NCBI GenBank assembly: GCA_003695835.1
Contig: RFHN01000210.1
Coordinates: 1 to 11,911, forward strand
Source of the DNA: Armatimonadota bacterium
GTDB lineage: Bacteria > Armatimonadota > Fimbriimonadia > Fimbriimonadales > ATM1
Reading direction: 5' to 3'
Length of the DNA: 11,911 nt
The first letter of the stretch is position 1. Every line of letters starts with the position of its first letter. The notes below the pieces were generated by a model. That model was not told the DNA's origin. It worked only from the letters and a program-made list of their open reading frames with translations, and did not search any database. Shown piece after piece: positions 1 to 5,663 of this stretch. The position numbers and the translations under genes are program-made.

Positions 1-828
1 GGGGTGGCCTCGCTGCGCGTGGCGCCGTCCCTGGGGGAGCTGATTCCCGCAGCCGAGGCGCAAGCGAACTGGAGCCGCGTTTCGCTGGTGTTGACGCTTC
101 TGACGGTGGCCCTGTTGTGGTTCGCACGGGACTCGAGGCGCTCTCGGTTCGCCTGGGGGCTAGCGTCGTCCGCCGCGGCTCTGTTCCTGCTTGGATTGCA
201 CAACGGTTTGAACCCGACCGCGCCGGCGGGACTCTACAAGGAAGACAACTTCCTCTTGAGCAGGCTGAAAGGGCACTCGGTTGCGGTCGTGAACGACAGT
301 TGGTCTTTGTTACAGCCGGCGCAGGGCGTGATCGCCCCGCCGAACAGTCTGTTGCCCTACCGCATTGCGACGGCGGACGGCTACGACTCTATCATCCTCA
401 AGATCACGAAGCAAAGGCTTGACGAGGTGAACCGCGGGGACAGCGCACCCGCCGCCAACGGGAACATGCTTTTCGTCAAGCCCCCTGTGTGGGAAGATGG
501 CTTGGAGCGACTCTGCGTAGACTATGTGCTGAGCGACCAACCGACGGACATGCCGGTTGCGTACGAAGAGGACGGAGTGTATGTGTACAAGGTAGGAACC
601 GGAAACAACTATCCCGTCGTGAAAGCAACGGCTACTACCTTGGTGTTGGATGAAGATCACCCGAAGGCGATCGTCTTCAAGAGTTATCTTCCGCCCGGTT
701 GGACGCCTGTGGGGGACGGAGAGTACGTGTACGAGCCGCGGGGCTTTCGGCTCGGTCTTTTGCTGGCTTTTGTGGGAATCGTAGGCGTATTTGGGATATC
801 CTTAAGGCACCGTGCGCAGCAATCCTGA
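1..828 (+). CDS. YfhO-like membrane protein, C-terminal part (5' end outside window)
   Basis: The reading frame is open from base 1, so this is the 3' end of a longer gene. A GTG at 4 is in frame but is probably internal. The visible 275 residues contain two hydrophobic helices (about residues 26-41 and 49-69, counting from that GTG), a long extracytoplasmic stretch, and a final helix at about 250-269 with a basic tail. The segment with PNSLLPYR followed by GYDSI (113-130), then CVDYVLSD (171-178) and PGWTPVGDG (231-239), resembles the C-terminal ends of YfhO-family polytopic proteins, which are GT-C-type glycosyltransferases or accessory proteins in cell-surface glycosylation. The family call is by eye, and the substrate cannot be told. 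The 3' end overlaps the next gene by 17 bases, suggesting cotranscription. Confidence 0.6.
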   Translation, partial: GVASLRVAPSLGELIPAAEAQANWSRVSLVLTLLTVALLWFARDSRRSRFAWGLASSAAALFLLGLHNGLNPTAPAGLYKEDNFLLSRLKGHSVAVVNDSWSLLQPAQGVIAPPNSLLPYRIATADGYDSIILKITKQRLDEVNRGDSAPAANGNMLFVKPPVWEDGLERLCVDYVLSDQPTDMPVAYEEDGVYVYKVGTGNNYPVVKATATTLVLDEDHPKAIVFKSYLPPGWTPVGDGEYVYEPRGFRLGLLLAFVGIVGVFGISLRHRAQQS

Positions 829-1099
829 GCCAAGAGTCGTGCCAGCCGCGCCTGGGTACACGGGCCGGTACCGGACCGTCGTACTTCAGACGGGCGGCGT
901 GTCCTTGCGCACGACAGCCACAGCGCTCATCTTTGCGACTGGGTGTGGGCTGGAGGATGCGTACATCGGGTCCTGGGAGGTGGGTCACCTGGGGCGATGC
1001 GACGCGTTCTTCGGTTCGCAGGTGGAATGCTGCGCGGTTGCGTCCATACTCTCGATTTTCGGTTTGAAGACGGAGGTTCGACCGGAATGGGAACAGTAG
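812..1099 (+). CDS. Degenerate ClpS-like protein (first of a tandem pair)
   Basis: This encodes 95 residues from a GTG at 812, with a weak AAGG ribosome site at 804-807, overlapping the end of the YfhO-like gene. I recognise it by comparison with the next gene: residues 20-93 align without gaps to residues 25-98 of that ClpS, with about 26 identities in 74 columns counted by eye. The shared blocks include ATGC, SWEVGH against TWEIHH, VASI, and the TxVxPE end. Where ClpS has its Asn-Asn-Asp-Tyr turn, this protein has Gln-Thr-Gly-Gly (26-29). The residue matching E. coli ClpS His66 is Gly58. These are the residues that hold the substrate's N-terminal amine, so classic N-degron recognition is unlikely. 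It may bind Clp without substrate, bind something else, or be decaying. The frame is intact and has five cysteines. Confidence 0.6.
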   Translation: MRSNPEPRVVPAAPGYTGRYRTVVLQTGGVSLRTTATALIFATGCGLEDAYIGSWEVGHLGRCDAFFGSQVECCAVASILSIFGLKTEVRPEWEQ

Positions 1100-1383
1100 C
1101 GCCGCCGAAAGAGATCGTACGGCCTCGCACGGACGATGGCGACGTCGGTTCCGGCGCGTGGCTTGTCACCGCATACAACAACGACTATAATACGTTCGAT
1201 CAAGTCATTGAGATTCTGCAAGTGGCCACGGGTTGCACGCGTGAGGAAGCGGAGATCGAGACGTGGGAGATCCATCACTTTGGTTCCTGCGTCGTCCACC
1301 GGTCGTCCAAGTCGGAGTGCGAGCGAGTGGCCAGCATCATCTCGAGCATCGGCGTGCGGACGACGGTAGATCCCGAAGATTAG
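1087..1383 (+). CDS. clpS: ATP-dependent Clp protease adaptor ClpS
   Basis: ClpS is a small cytoplasmic adaptor that binds the N-domain of a Clp ATPase and delivers proteins with destabilising N-terminal residues to the ClpP peptidase. The 98-residue product fits the family size. It has a flexible N-terminal tail (about 1-22), then AYNNDYNTFDQVIEILQ (29-45), ATGC with an EEAEIE helix (47-58), WEIHHFG (60-66) and a C-terminal VASIISSIGVRTTV strand-helix. E. coli Asn34 and Asp36 correspond to Asn31 and Asp33, and His66 to His63. Asp35 is replaced by Asn32, and the Met40 gate by Phe37. The frame is open further upstream (to 943), but ATG 1087 is chosen because GGAGG lies at 1072-1076 and the longer N-terminus would overlap the preceding gene out of frame. 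It overlaps that gene's end by 13 bases, so the two are probably translationally coupled. Confidence 0.85.
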   Translation: MGTVAPPKEIVRPRTDDGDVGSGAWLVTAYNNDYNTFDQVIEILQVATGCTREEAEIETWEIHHFGSCVVHRSSKSECERVASIISSIGVRTTVDPED

Positions 1384-1385
1384 CG

Positions 1386-1754
1386 CTACTGGATGAGCAG
1401 GTAGCGTTCCTCAAATTCGGTGCCTGGCTTGAGGACGAGCGCCCCCTGCTGGACGTCGAAGGGCACCTCGATTCGCGCTTGGGAGTCGCCGGAGTAGGGC
1501 CCGACCTGCTCGCGTTCCTCTTGGAAGACGATCTGGCGGTTCTCGATTCGCCACTTTCCCTTGGAGACGAACGTCACGTCGTCCTGACTCGCCGTCCGCA
1601 CGTAGGTGCCATCGGAACGTAGCTCAAGGAGAACGATGCGCCCTTCGTCCGTCTTCGTTCTCCAAAGGCCGTAGATGTCGGGTGGTTGGGTTTGCGCGCA
1701 GCCCAGGAAGAGGCTGAAGAGAACGGCCAGCAGGAGCGGCGTTCGTCGCTGCAC
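1386..1754 (-). CDS. Small lipoprotein, lipocalin-like (hypothetical)
   Basis: With the GTG start at 1754 the product has 122 residues. It begins with QRRTP, then a hydrophobic run and the lipobox-like FLGC, a typical lipoprotein signal with Cys19 as the lipidated residue. The mature part has GLWRTKTDEG, LELRSDGTYV and GKWRIENRQIVF, a Gly-x-Trp plus alternating-strand pattern seen in small lipocalin-like beta-barrel lipoproteins; no specific family can be named. The frame continues upstream to a TTG at 1793, which would add 13 residues before the signal. I prefer GTG 1754 because TAAAAT lies 7 nt upstream of it, as in a leaderless promoter, and because the signal then has normal length. Its 3' end faces clpS with a 2-base gap. 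It is divergent from the aldolase/dehydrogenase gene. Confidence 0.65.
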   Translation of the reverse strand: MQRRTPLLLAVLFSLFLGCAQTQPPDIYGLWRTKTDEGRIVLLELRSDGTYVRTASQDDVTFVSKGKWRIENRQIVFQEEREQVGPYSGDSQARIEVPFDVQQGALVLKPGTEFEERYLLIQ

Positions 1755-1761
1755 GAAGCCG

Positions 1762-1767
1762 ATTTTA
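1762..1767 (-). promoter_or_regulatory. -10-like hexamer for the lipoprotein gene
   Basis: TAAAAT on the minus strand ends 7 nt before the GTG at 1754, and there is no Shine-Dalgarno sequence between. This spacing would put the transcript start at or next to the start codon. No convincing -35 is seen at 17 nt; TTGCGA lies 20 nt upstream. Confidence 0.4.
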
Positions 1768-1782
1768 GCACGCAGGAGGTTC

Positions 1783-1788
1783 CATAAT
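1783..1788 (+). promoter_or_regulatory. -10-like hexamer for the aldolase/dehydrogenase gene
   Basis: CATAAT ends 7 nt before the ATG at 1796. A GGAGG at about 1774-1778 is 17 nt from the ATG, too far to serve as its ribosome site. The hexamer sits back to back with the minus-strand TAAAAT in a 41-base divergent region, so the two genes may share control. Confidence 0.35.
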
Positions 1789-1795
1789 CGCAATC

Positions 1796-3811
1796 ATGCC
1801 TCGGCCTAAATGGGACGACGAATTGGCTGCCACACTCTCGGGAATCGAGTTGCTCGTATACCGGTCCCGATTGCTGGCAGCGGATCGGTCCGTTGTCAAC
1901 ATCTTTGGCGGAAATACTTCGTCGAAGACGACGGAGCAGGACCATTTGGGCCGTCCGACGAGAGTCCTTTGGGTCAAGGGGAGCGGTTCGGACCTTGCCG
2001 ATTGCACGGAGAGAACCTTCGCGTGCCTCAAACTGGAGGAGGTGCTGCCTCTTCGTGAGCGGGAGGCGATGACGGATGAGGAGATGGTGGCGCATCTCGC
2101 GCGATGCGCCTTCGACGTGGGGCGGCCGCGCCAGTCCATCGAGACTCTTCTCCACGCGTTCTGTTCATTCGCCGAAGTGGATCACACGCACCCCGACGCG
2201 ATCCTGGCGTTGGCTTGCTCAGTGCGTGGGGAAGAAGCTGCCCGAGAGGTTTTCGGAGAAGAGATGGTATGGATAGACTACATCCGCCCTGGGTTCGAGC
2301 TGAGTAAGCGCGTCGCCCTGGCGCTGGAGGAGAGGCCGACGGCTCGATGTGTGATCCTGGCCAAGCATGGGCTGGTGACCTGGGGTGATACGGCAAAGGC
2401 CTGTTACGAGAACACGCTCGCTTGCATTGAGAGGGCTGAGGACGCGTTGCGGGAGGCGAACCGGAGACTGTGGGCGGGTGCGGGCGAGTCGTTGTCGCTG
2501 GATCCCTATGAATGGCTGCCGGTGTTGCGGGGGGCGTTGGGAAAGAGCCGAAGGGTGGTGTTGAAGCGCATCACGGAAGACCGCGCCCGGATGATGGTGG
2601 ACACTCCAGCGGCGAAGGATCTCGCGGCTCGGGGCGCCGCCTGTCCCGATCACCTCGTCCACACGCGACGGACCCCGCTCTGGCTGGACATGCGAACAGA
2701 AGCGGACTGGCAAGGGGAGATTCTCGAAGCGGTTGCGGCATTCGAGCGGGAGTATCGCGCCTACTTCGAGCGGTTCGCCGACGAGGGCGTGGAGATGTTC
2801 GATCCGATACCGCGCGTCGTTCTCGTTCCCGGATTTGGGTTCGTGACTGCCGGAAGGGATGAGAAGCAAGCCGACGTCAGCGCACAACTCTATCGCCGAG
2901 CGATCGAGGTGATGGAAGGCGCGGAGGCGATGGGCGGGTTCACGAGCCTGACAGAAGAGGAATCCTTCGCTATCGAGTACTGGCCGCTGGAGCTGTATAA
3001 GTTGCAGCAACGACCCGCGCCCGGCGAATTCGAAGGCGCCATTGCGGTCGTCTTCGGAGGTGGGAGCGGAATCGGACGGGCCACCTGCGGGCGCCTCCAT
3101 CGAGCTGGAGCGCATGTCTTGGTGGCGGACCGGAACGAGGACGCCGCTCGCCAGGTCGCGGATTCTTTGGCCGAGCGAGCGCACGCGATTGGTTGCGACG
3201 TAACGGAGGAGAGCCAGGTTGAGCAGGCATTTCGCGAGGCGGTTTCTCGTTGGGGTGGAGTGGATATCGTGGTGTGCAGCGCGGGGATCGCCTCTTCCGC
3301 GCCTATCGAGGAGACCACCCTCGAAGAATGGAATCGGAACATGGACGTCCTCGCCAGGGGGTGCTTTCTGCCGGCTCGCGAGGCGTTCCGCGTGTGGCGA
3401 AGGCAGGGAACGGGCGGCTCGCTCGTTTTCGTGACCAGCAAGAACGCCCTGGCGGCGGGGAAAAACGCGTCTGCCTACAGCGCGGCAAAGGCCGCCGCGC
3501 AGCATTTGGCCCGGTGCCTGGCGGAGGAGGGCGGACCGATCGGCGTGCGCGTGAATTGCGTGCTACCGGACGCGGTGATCGAAGGGTCGTCCATCTGGTC
3601 TTCGAGCTGGAGGGAAGAACGGGCGAAGGCGTATGGAATTCGTCCGGAAGAGCTCGAAGAGTTCTATCGAAAACGGAACACGCTTCAGGTCTCGATCTTT
3701 CCGGCTGACGTTGCCGAGGCGATCGCGTTTCTGTGTAGTGACCGCAGCGCAAAGACTACGGGTTGCCTCTTGACGGTGGACGGAGGCGTCGCTTCGGCGT
3801 ATCCGCGGTGA
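1796..3811 (+). CDS. Bifunctional rhamnulose-1-phosphate aldolase / short-chain dehydrogenase
   Basis: This is a 671-residue fusion of two enzymes. The N-terminal class II aldolase/adducin-type domain (about 1-400) has GGNTSSK (38-44, phosphate-binding region), HTHPD (130-134) and HGLVTWG (His191), whose histidines are the expected metal ligands. The C-terminal short-chain dehydrogenase (about 410-671) has the nucleotide loop GGGSGIG (421-427), an acidic residue at strand-2 end (Asp445, favouring NAD), CDV (467-469), CSAG in place of NNAG (494-497), Ser548, Tyr561 and Lys565 as the catalytic set, and VNCVLPDAV. In this family the aldolase splits rhamnulose 1-phosphate into dihydroxyacetone phosphate and L-lactaldehyde, and the dehydrogenase acts on the lactaldehyde. 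Length and domain order match. The substrate is inferred from the family, and no rhamnose isomerase, kinase or transporter gene is next to it. Its 3' end converges on the next gene with a 4-base gap. Confidence 0.88.
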   Translation: MPRPKWDDELAATLSGIELLVYRSRLLAADRSVVNIFGGNTSSKTTEQDHLGRPTRVLWVKGSGSDLADCTERTFACLKLEEVLPLREREAMTDEEMVAHLARCAFDVGRPRQSIETLLHAFCSFAEVDHTHPDAILALACSVRGEEAAREVFGEEMVWIDYIRPGFELSKRVALALEERPTARCVILAKHGLVTWGDTAKACYENTLACIERAEDALREANRRLWAGAGESLSLDPYEWLPVLRGALGKSRRVVLKRITEDRARMMVDTPAAKDLAARGAACPDHLVHTRRTPLWLDMRTEADWQGEILEAVAAFEREYRAYFERFADEGVEMFDPIPRVVLVPGFGFVTAGRDEKQADVSAQLYRRAIEVMEGAEAMGGFTSLTEEESFAIEYWPLELYKLQQRPAPGEFEGAIAVVFGGGSGIGRATCGRLHRAGAHVLVADRNEDAARQVADSLAERAHAIGCDVTEESQVEQAFREAVSRWGGVDIVVCSAGIASSAPIEETTLEEWNRNMDVLARGCFLPAREAFRVWRRQGTGGSLVFVTSKNALAAGKNASAYSAAKAAAQHLARCLAEEGGPIGVRVNCVLPDAVIEGSSIWSSSWREERAKAYGIRPEELEEFYRKRNTLQVSIFPADVAEAIAFLCSDRSAKTTGCLLTVDGGVASAYPR

Positions 3812-3815
3812 CGGA

Positions 3816-4271
3816 CTACCAGTAGGGAGGGATCGAGAAGCCGGCGGAGTCGCCGTCCTCGGTGTTGATGGGGATCACCTCGTCCAGTTCCCAGTACTCG
3901 CCGTCCTTGACTGCTGTGACGGCGTAGAGGTTGCGATAGGAACCCCATTCGTGCTCTTCCGTCTTGGCCACGACGATGAGCTTGGCCCGATCCTTCCAGG
4001 CGTATTGGACCTTGACGAACTGGACGTCCGGCTCGATCTTGGACTTCTGAATGGCTTCGTCCACGACCGGCTCGAGATCCGCGGCATATTTGGCGGTATT
4101 CGCTTCGACCCAGACATACGGCCCGGCGAAGCAAACGAGCCAGGCGATGAGGATTCGAAGTCCTGCCCCTTTCTCGACCGAGCTACCCACGCGCGTGAAG
4201 AACCCGACGAGGGCCGAAAGGGCGCCCGCTACTACCAGGGCGGCAAATGCATACGCAAGAAGGCCGAACAC
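3816..4271 (-). CDS. Small membrane protein of unknown function
   Basis: This is a 151-residue product with a GTG start. GGAGG lies 6 nt upstream of the start, and GATAAT (4290-4295, minus strand) lies 18 nt upstream, giving a plausible short leader. Two hydrophobic helices are visible at about residues 2-25 and 38-57, separated by a basic-acidic stretch with FTRVGSSVEKG. The remaining hundred residues are soluble, acidic and rich in beta-prone segments (FVKVQYAW, RAKLIVVAKTEEH, NLYAVTAVKDGEYWELDEVIP) and end in Pro-Pro-Tyr-Trp. The topology would be a helical hairpin with one soluble domain. I recognise no family. It converges on the aldolase/dehydrogenase gene and diverges from the prfB leader region. 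Confidence 0.65.
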   Translation of the reverse strand: MFGLLAYAFAALVVAGALSALVGFFTRVGSSVEKGAGLRILIAWLVCFAGPYVWVEANTAKYAADLEPVVDEAIQKSKIEPDVQFVKVQYAWKDRAKLIVVAKTEEHEWGSYRNLYAVTAVKDGEYWELDEVIPINTEDGDSAGFSIPPYW

Positions 4272-4346
4272 AAGAGTCCTCCGTTCTTCATTATCGGCAG
4301 ACGTTGCGATGCATCCGGAGCGATTGTCCCCGTAGGATTACCTGAC

Positions 4347-4363
4347 TTGACGCGAGTTGACGC
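4347..4363 (+). repeat. Direct repeat TTGACGC x2, one helical turn apart
   Basis: TTGACGC occurs at 4347-4353 and again at 4357-4363, a 10-bp period that puts both copies on the same DNA face. They lie between the divergent membrane-protein gene and the structured element before prfB. The copies could be half-sites for a regulator, or the second could act as a -35 (its distance to TAGACT at 4384 is 21 nt, longer than usual). The function is not shown. Confidence 0.35.
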
Positions 4364-4394
4364 ACTTCAAACCAAAACTGGTGTAGACTGAAAT

Positions 4395-4484
4395 GGCCAA
4401 GCAGACGCTTGGTTGGAAAGGAGAGCTGCGGAGCATCGGCTCCGCCTGAACGTGGGGGGTCGGCGCAAGCCACCCCCTTGTGTA
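4395..4484 (+). ncRNA. Candidate structured RNA or prfB leader (three consecutive hairpins)
   Basis: Three tight stem-loops follow each other. The first pairs CCAAGC (4397-4402) with GCTTGG (4407-4412) around an AGAC loop. The second pairs GCGGAGC (4428-4434) with GCTCCGC (4439-4445) around ATCG. The third pairs 4455-4464 with 4469-4477 around a GCAA tetraloop, with one bulged C at 4461. The linker between the first two is purine-rich and contains AAAGGAG, a ribosome-binding-like sequence with no suitable start codon after it. The third hairpin is followed by TTGTGTATT, so it could end a transcript of about 90 nt. A -10-like TAGACT lies at 4384-4389. It matches no riboswitch or RNA family I know. 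The alternatives are an independent small RNA or an attenuator in the prfB leader. Confidence 0.4.
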
Positions 4485-4489
4485 TTAGG

Positions 4490-4495
4490 TACACT
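4490..4495 (+). promoter_or_regulatory. -10-like hexamer before prfB
   Basis: TACACT ends 6 nt before the GTG at 4502, and no clear Shine-Dalgarno sequence precedes that start. The hexamer also forms one arm of a small hairpin, GTGTA (4480-4484) with TACAC (4490-4494). It could give a nearly leaderless prfB transcript, separate from the upstream hairpin element. Confidence 0.3.
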
Positions 4496-4501
4496 CCGAG
4501 C

Positions 4502-5612
4502 GTGGTTACCCCCGATCGCCAAGAGAGGCTTGTGGATGCCCGGAAGCGTGTAGAGGCGATTCGGGGGCATCTTTGACCTGGAATCCCTTCAGCAAGAGAT
4601 TCGGTCGCTGGAAAAACAGACCGAGGCTCCCGATTTTTGGTCTGACACTCGGTCCGCGCAGACGGTGATGCGTCGGCTGGCCACCTTGCGCGCCCGTCTC
4701 GAGGAATACACCGACCTGGAATCCCGCCTCCACGACGCCGAAGCCTTGGCTGAGCTGCTCTCCGACGAATCGGATAGCGAATCGGAGGCCGAGTTGGAGA
4801 GTCTTCTTCAGGACCTCGAAGGCAGGCTTCGCAAGGTTGAGGTCAAGACACTCTTTGCCGGCGAATACGACGATCGGGACGCATTGGTCGAGATCAGCGC
4901 CGGGGCGGGTGGCACCGAGGCATGTGACTGGGCCGAGATGCTGTTGCGCATGTACCTTCGGTGGGCGGAGCGGAACGGTTTCAAGACGGAGGTTCTCAGC
5001 GAAACTCCCGGTGAGGTTGCTGGGATTCGGAGCGCGACGGTGTTGGTCAGCGGGCCGTATGCGTACGGAATGCTCCGCTCGGAGCATGGAGTTCATCGTT
5101 TGGTGAGAATCAGTCCGTTCGACGCGGGGAACCGGCGGCACACTTCGTTCGCGATGGTGCAGGTGCTGCCGAAGATGGAGGAAGCGGACATTGACATTGA
5201 TCCGGAGGAGCTGAAGATCGAGACATTCCGGGCGAGCGGGGCCGGCGGGCAGCACGTGAACAAGACCGAGTCCGCCGTTCGAATCATCCATATTCCAACG
5301 GGTATTGCCGTTAGTTGTCAGAACGAGCGCAGCCAACACCAAAACCGCGCGGTAGCCATGGAGATCTTGGCCTCTCGATTGGCAGAGTATCGAAGGGCTC
5401 AAACCGAGGACAAACTGCGAGAATTGCGGGGTGAGTTGACTTCGGCGGACTGGGGTCGGCAGATTCGAAGTTATGTCCTCCAGCCTTACCAGCTTGTAAA
5501 AGACCTTCGAACGAATCACGAGACTTCGAACGTCCAGAGTGTACTGGATGGAGAGATTGACGAGTTCATCGAAGCGTTTCTTCGGGAGCCGTCGGTCTCG
5601 AGAGCATCCTGA
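4502..5612 (+). CDS. prfB: Peptide chain release factor 2 (programmed +1 frameshift)
   Basis: RF2 reads UGA and UAA stop codons on the ribosome and triggers peptide release. The frame opens at GTG 4502 and runs 24 codons to an in-frame TGA at 4574-4576. Translation must slip +1 there to continue from GAC at 4575, giving a 369-residue protein, close to E. coli RF2 (365). The N-terminal coiled region runs to about residue 110. SPF, the stop-codon-reading tripeptide of RF2, is at 204-206, inside RLVRISPFDAGNRRHTSF. The GGQ hydrolysis motif is at 248-250, in RASGAGGQHVNKTESAVRI. The short first frame is the correct length, since E. coli has 25 codons before its TGA. A gene caller that ignores recoding would start it falsely near 4665. 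Confidence 0.95.
4562..4577 (+). promoter_or_regulatory. prfB programmed +1 frameshift site
   Basis: CGG GGG CAT CTT TGA C contains the canonical slippery CTT followed by TGA C. A G-rich, anti-Shine-Dalgarno-binding stretch lies three bases before CTT, as in E. coli (AGG GGG TAT CTT TGA C). Slow recognition of UGA when RF2 is scarce favours the slip, so RF2 controls its own level. Confidence 0.95.
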
Positions 5613-5645
5613 GACGTACATCTCGGATGTTCATCCAACCGTCTA

Positions 5646-5652
5646 AAGGAGG
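5646..5652 (+). promoter_or_regulatory. Strong ribosome binding site of the metallopeptidase gene
   Basis: AAGGAGG lies 11 nt before ATG 5664. A second ATG at 5656, only 3 nt away, opens a 12-residue frame and is too close to be favoured. The gap between prfB and this gene is 51 bases, so the two may be cotranscribed. Confidence 0.6.
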
Positions 5653-5663
5653 ATCATGCAACG

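Noticed and set aside
2219..3505. Minus-strand open frame of 428 codons inside the aldolase/dehydrogenase gene
   Set aside because: The sense frame has all motifs of two enzyme domains; the antisense frame has none.
4393..4449. Possible 18-residue leader peptide (MAKQTLGWKGELRSIGSA) before prfB
   Set aside because: It has no ribosome site, stands only 3 nt after the -10-like TAGACT, and its bases are explained by the hairpins.
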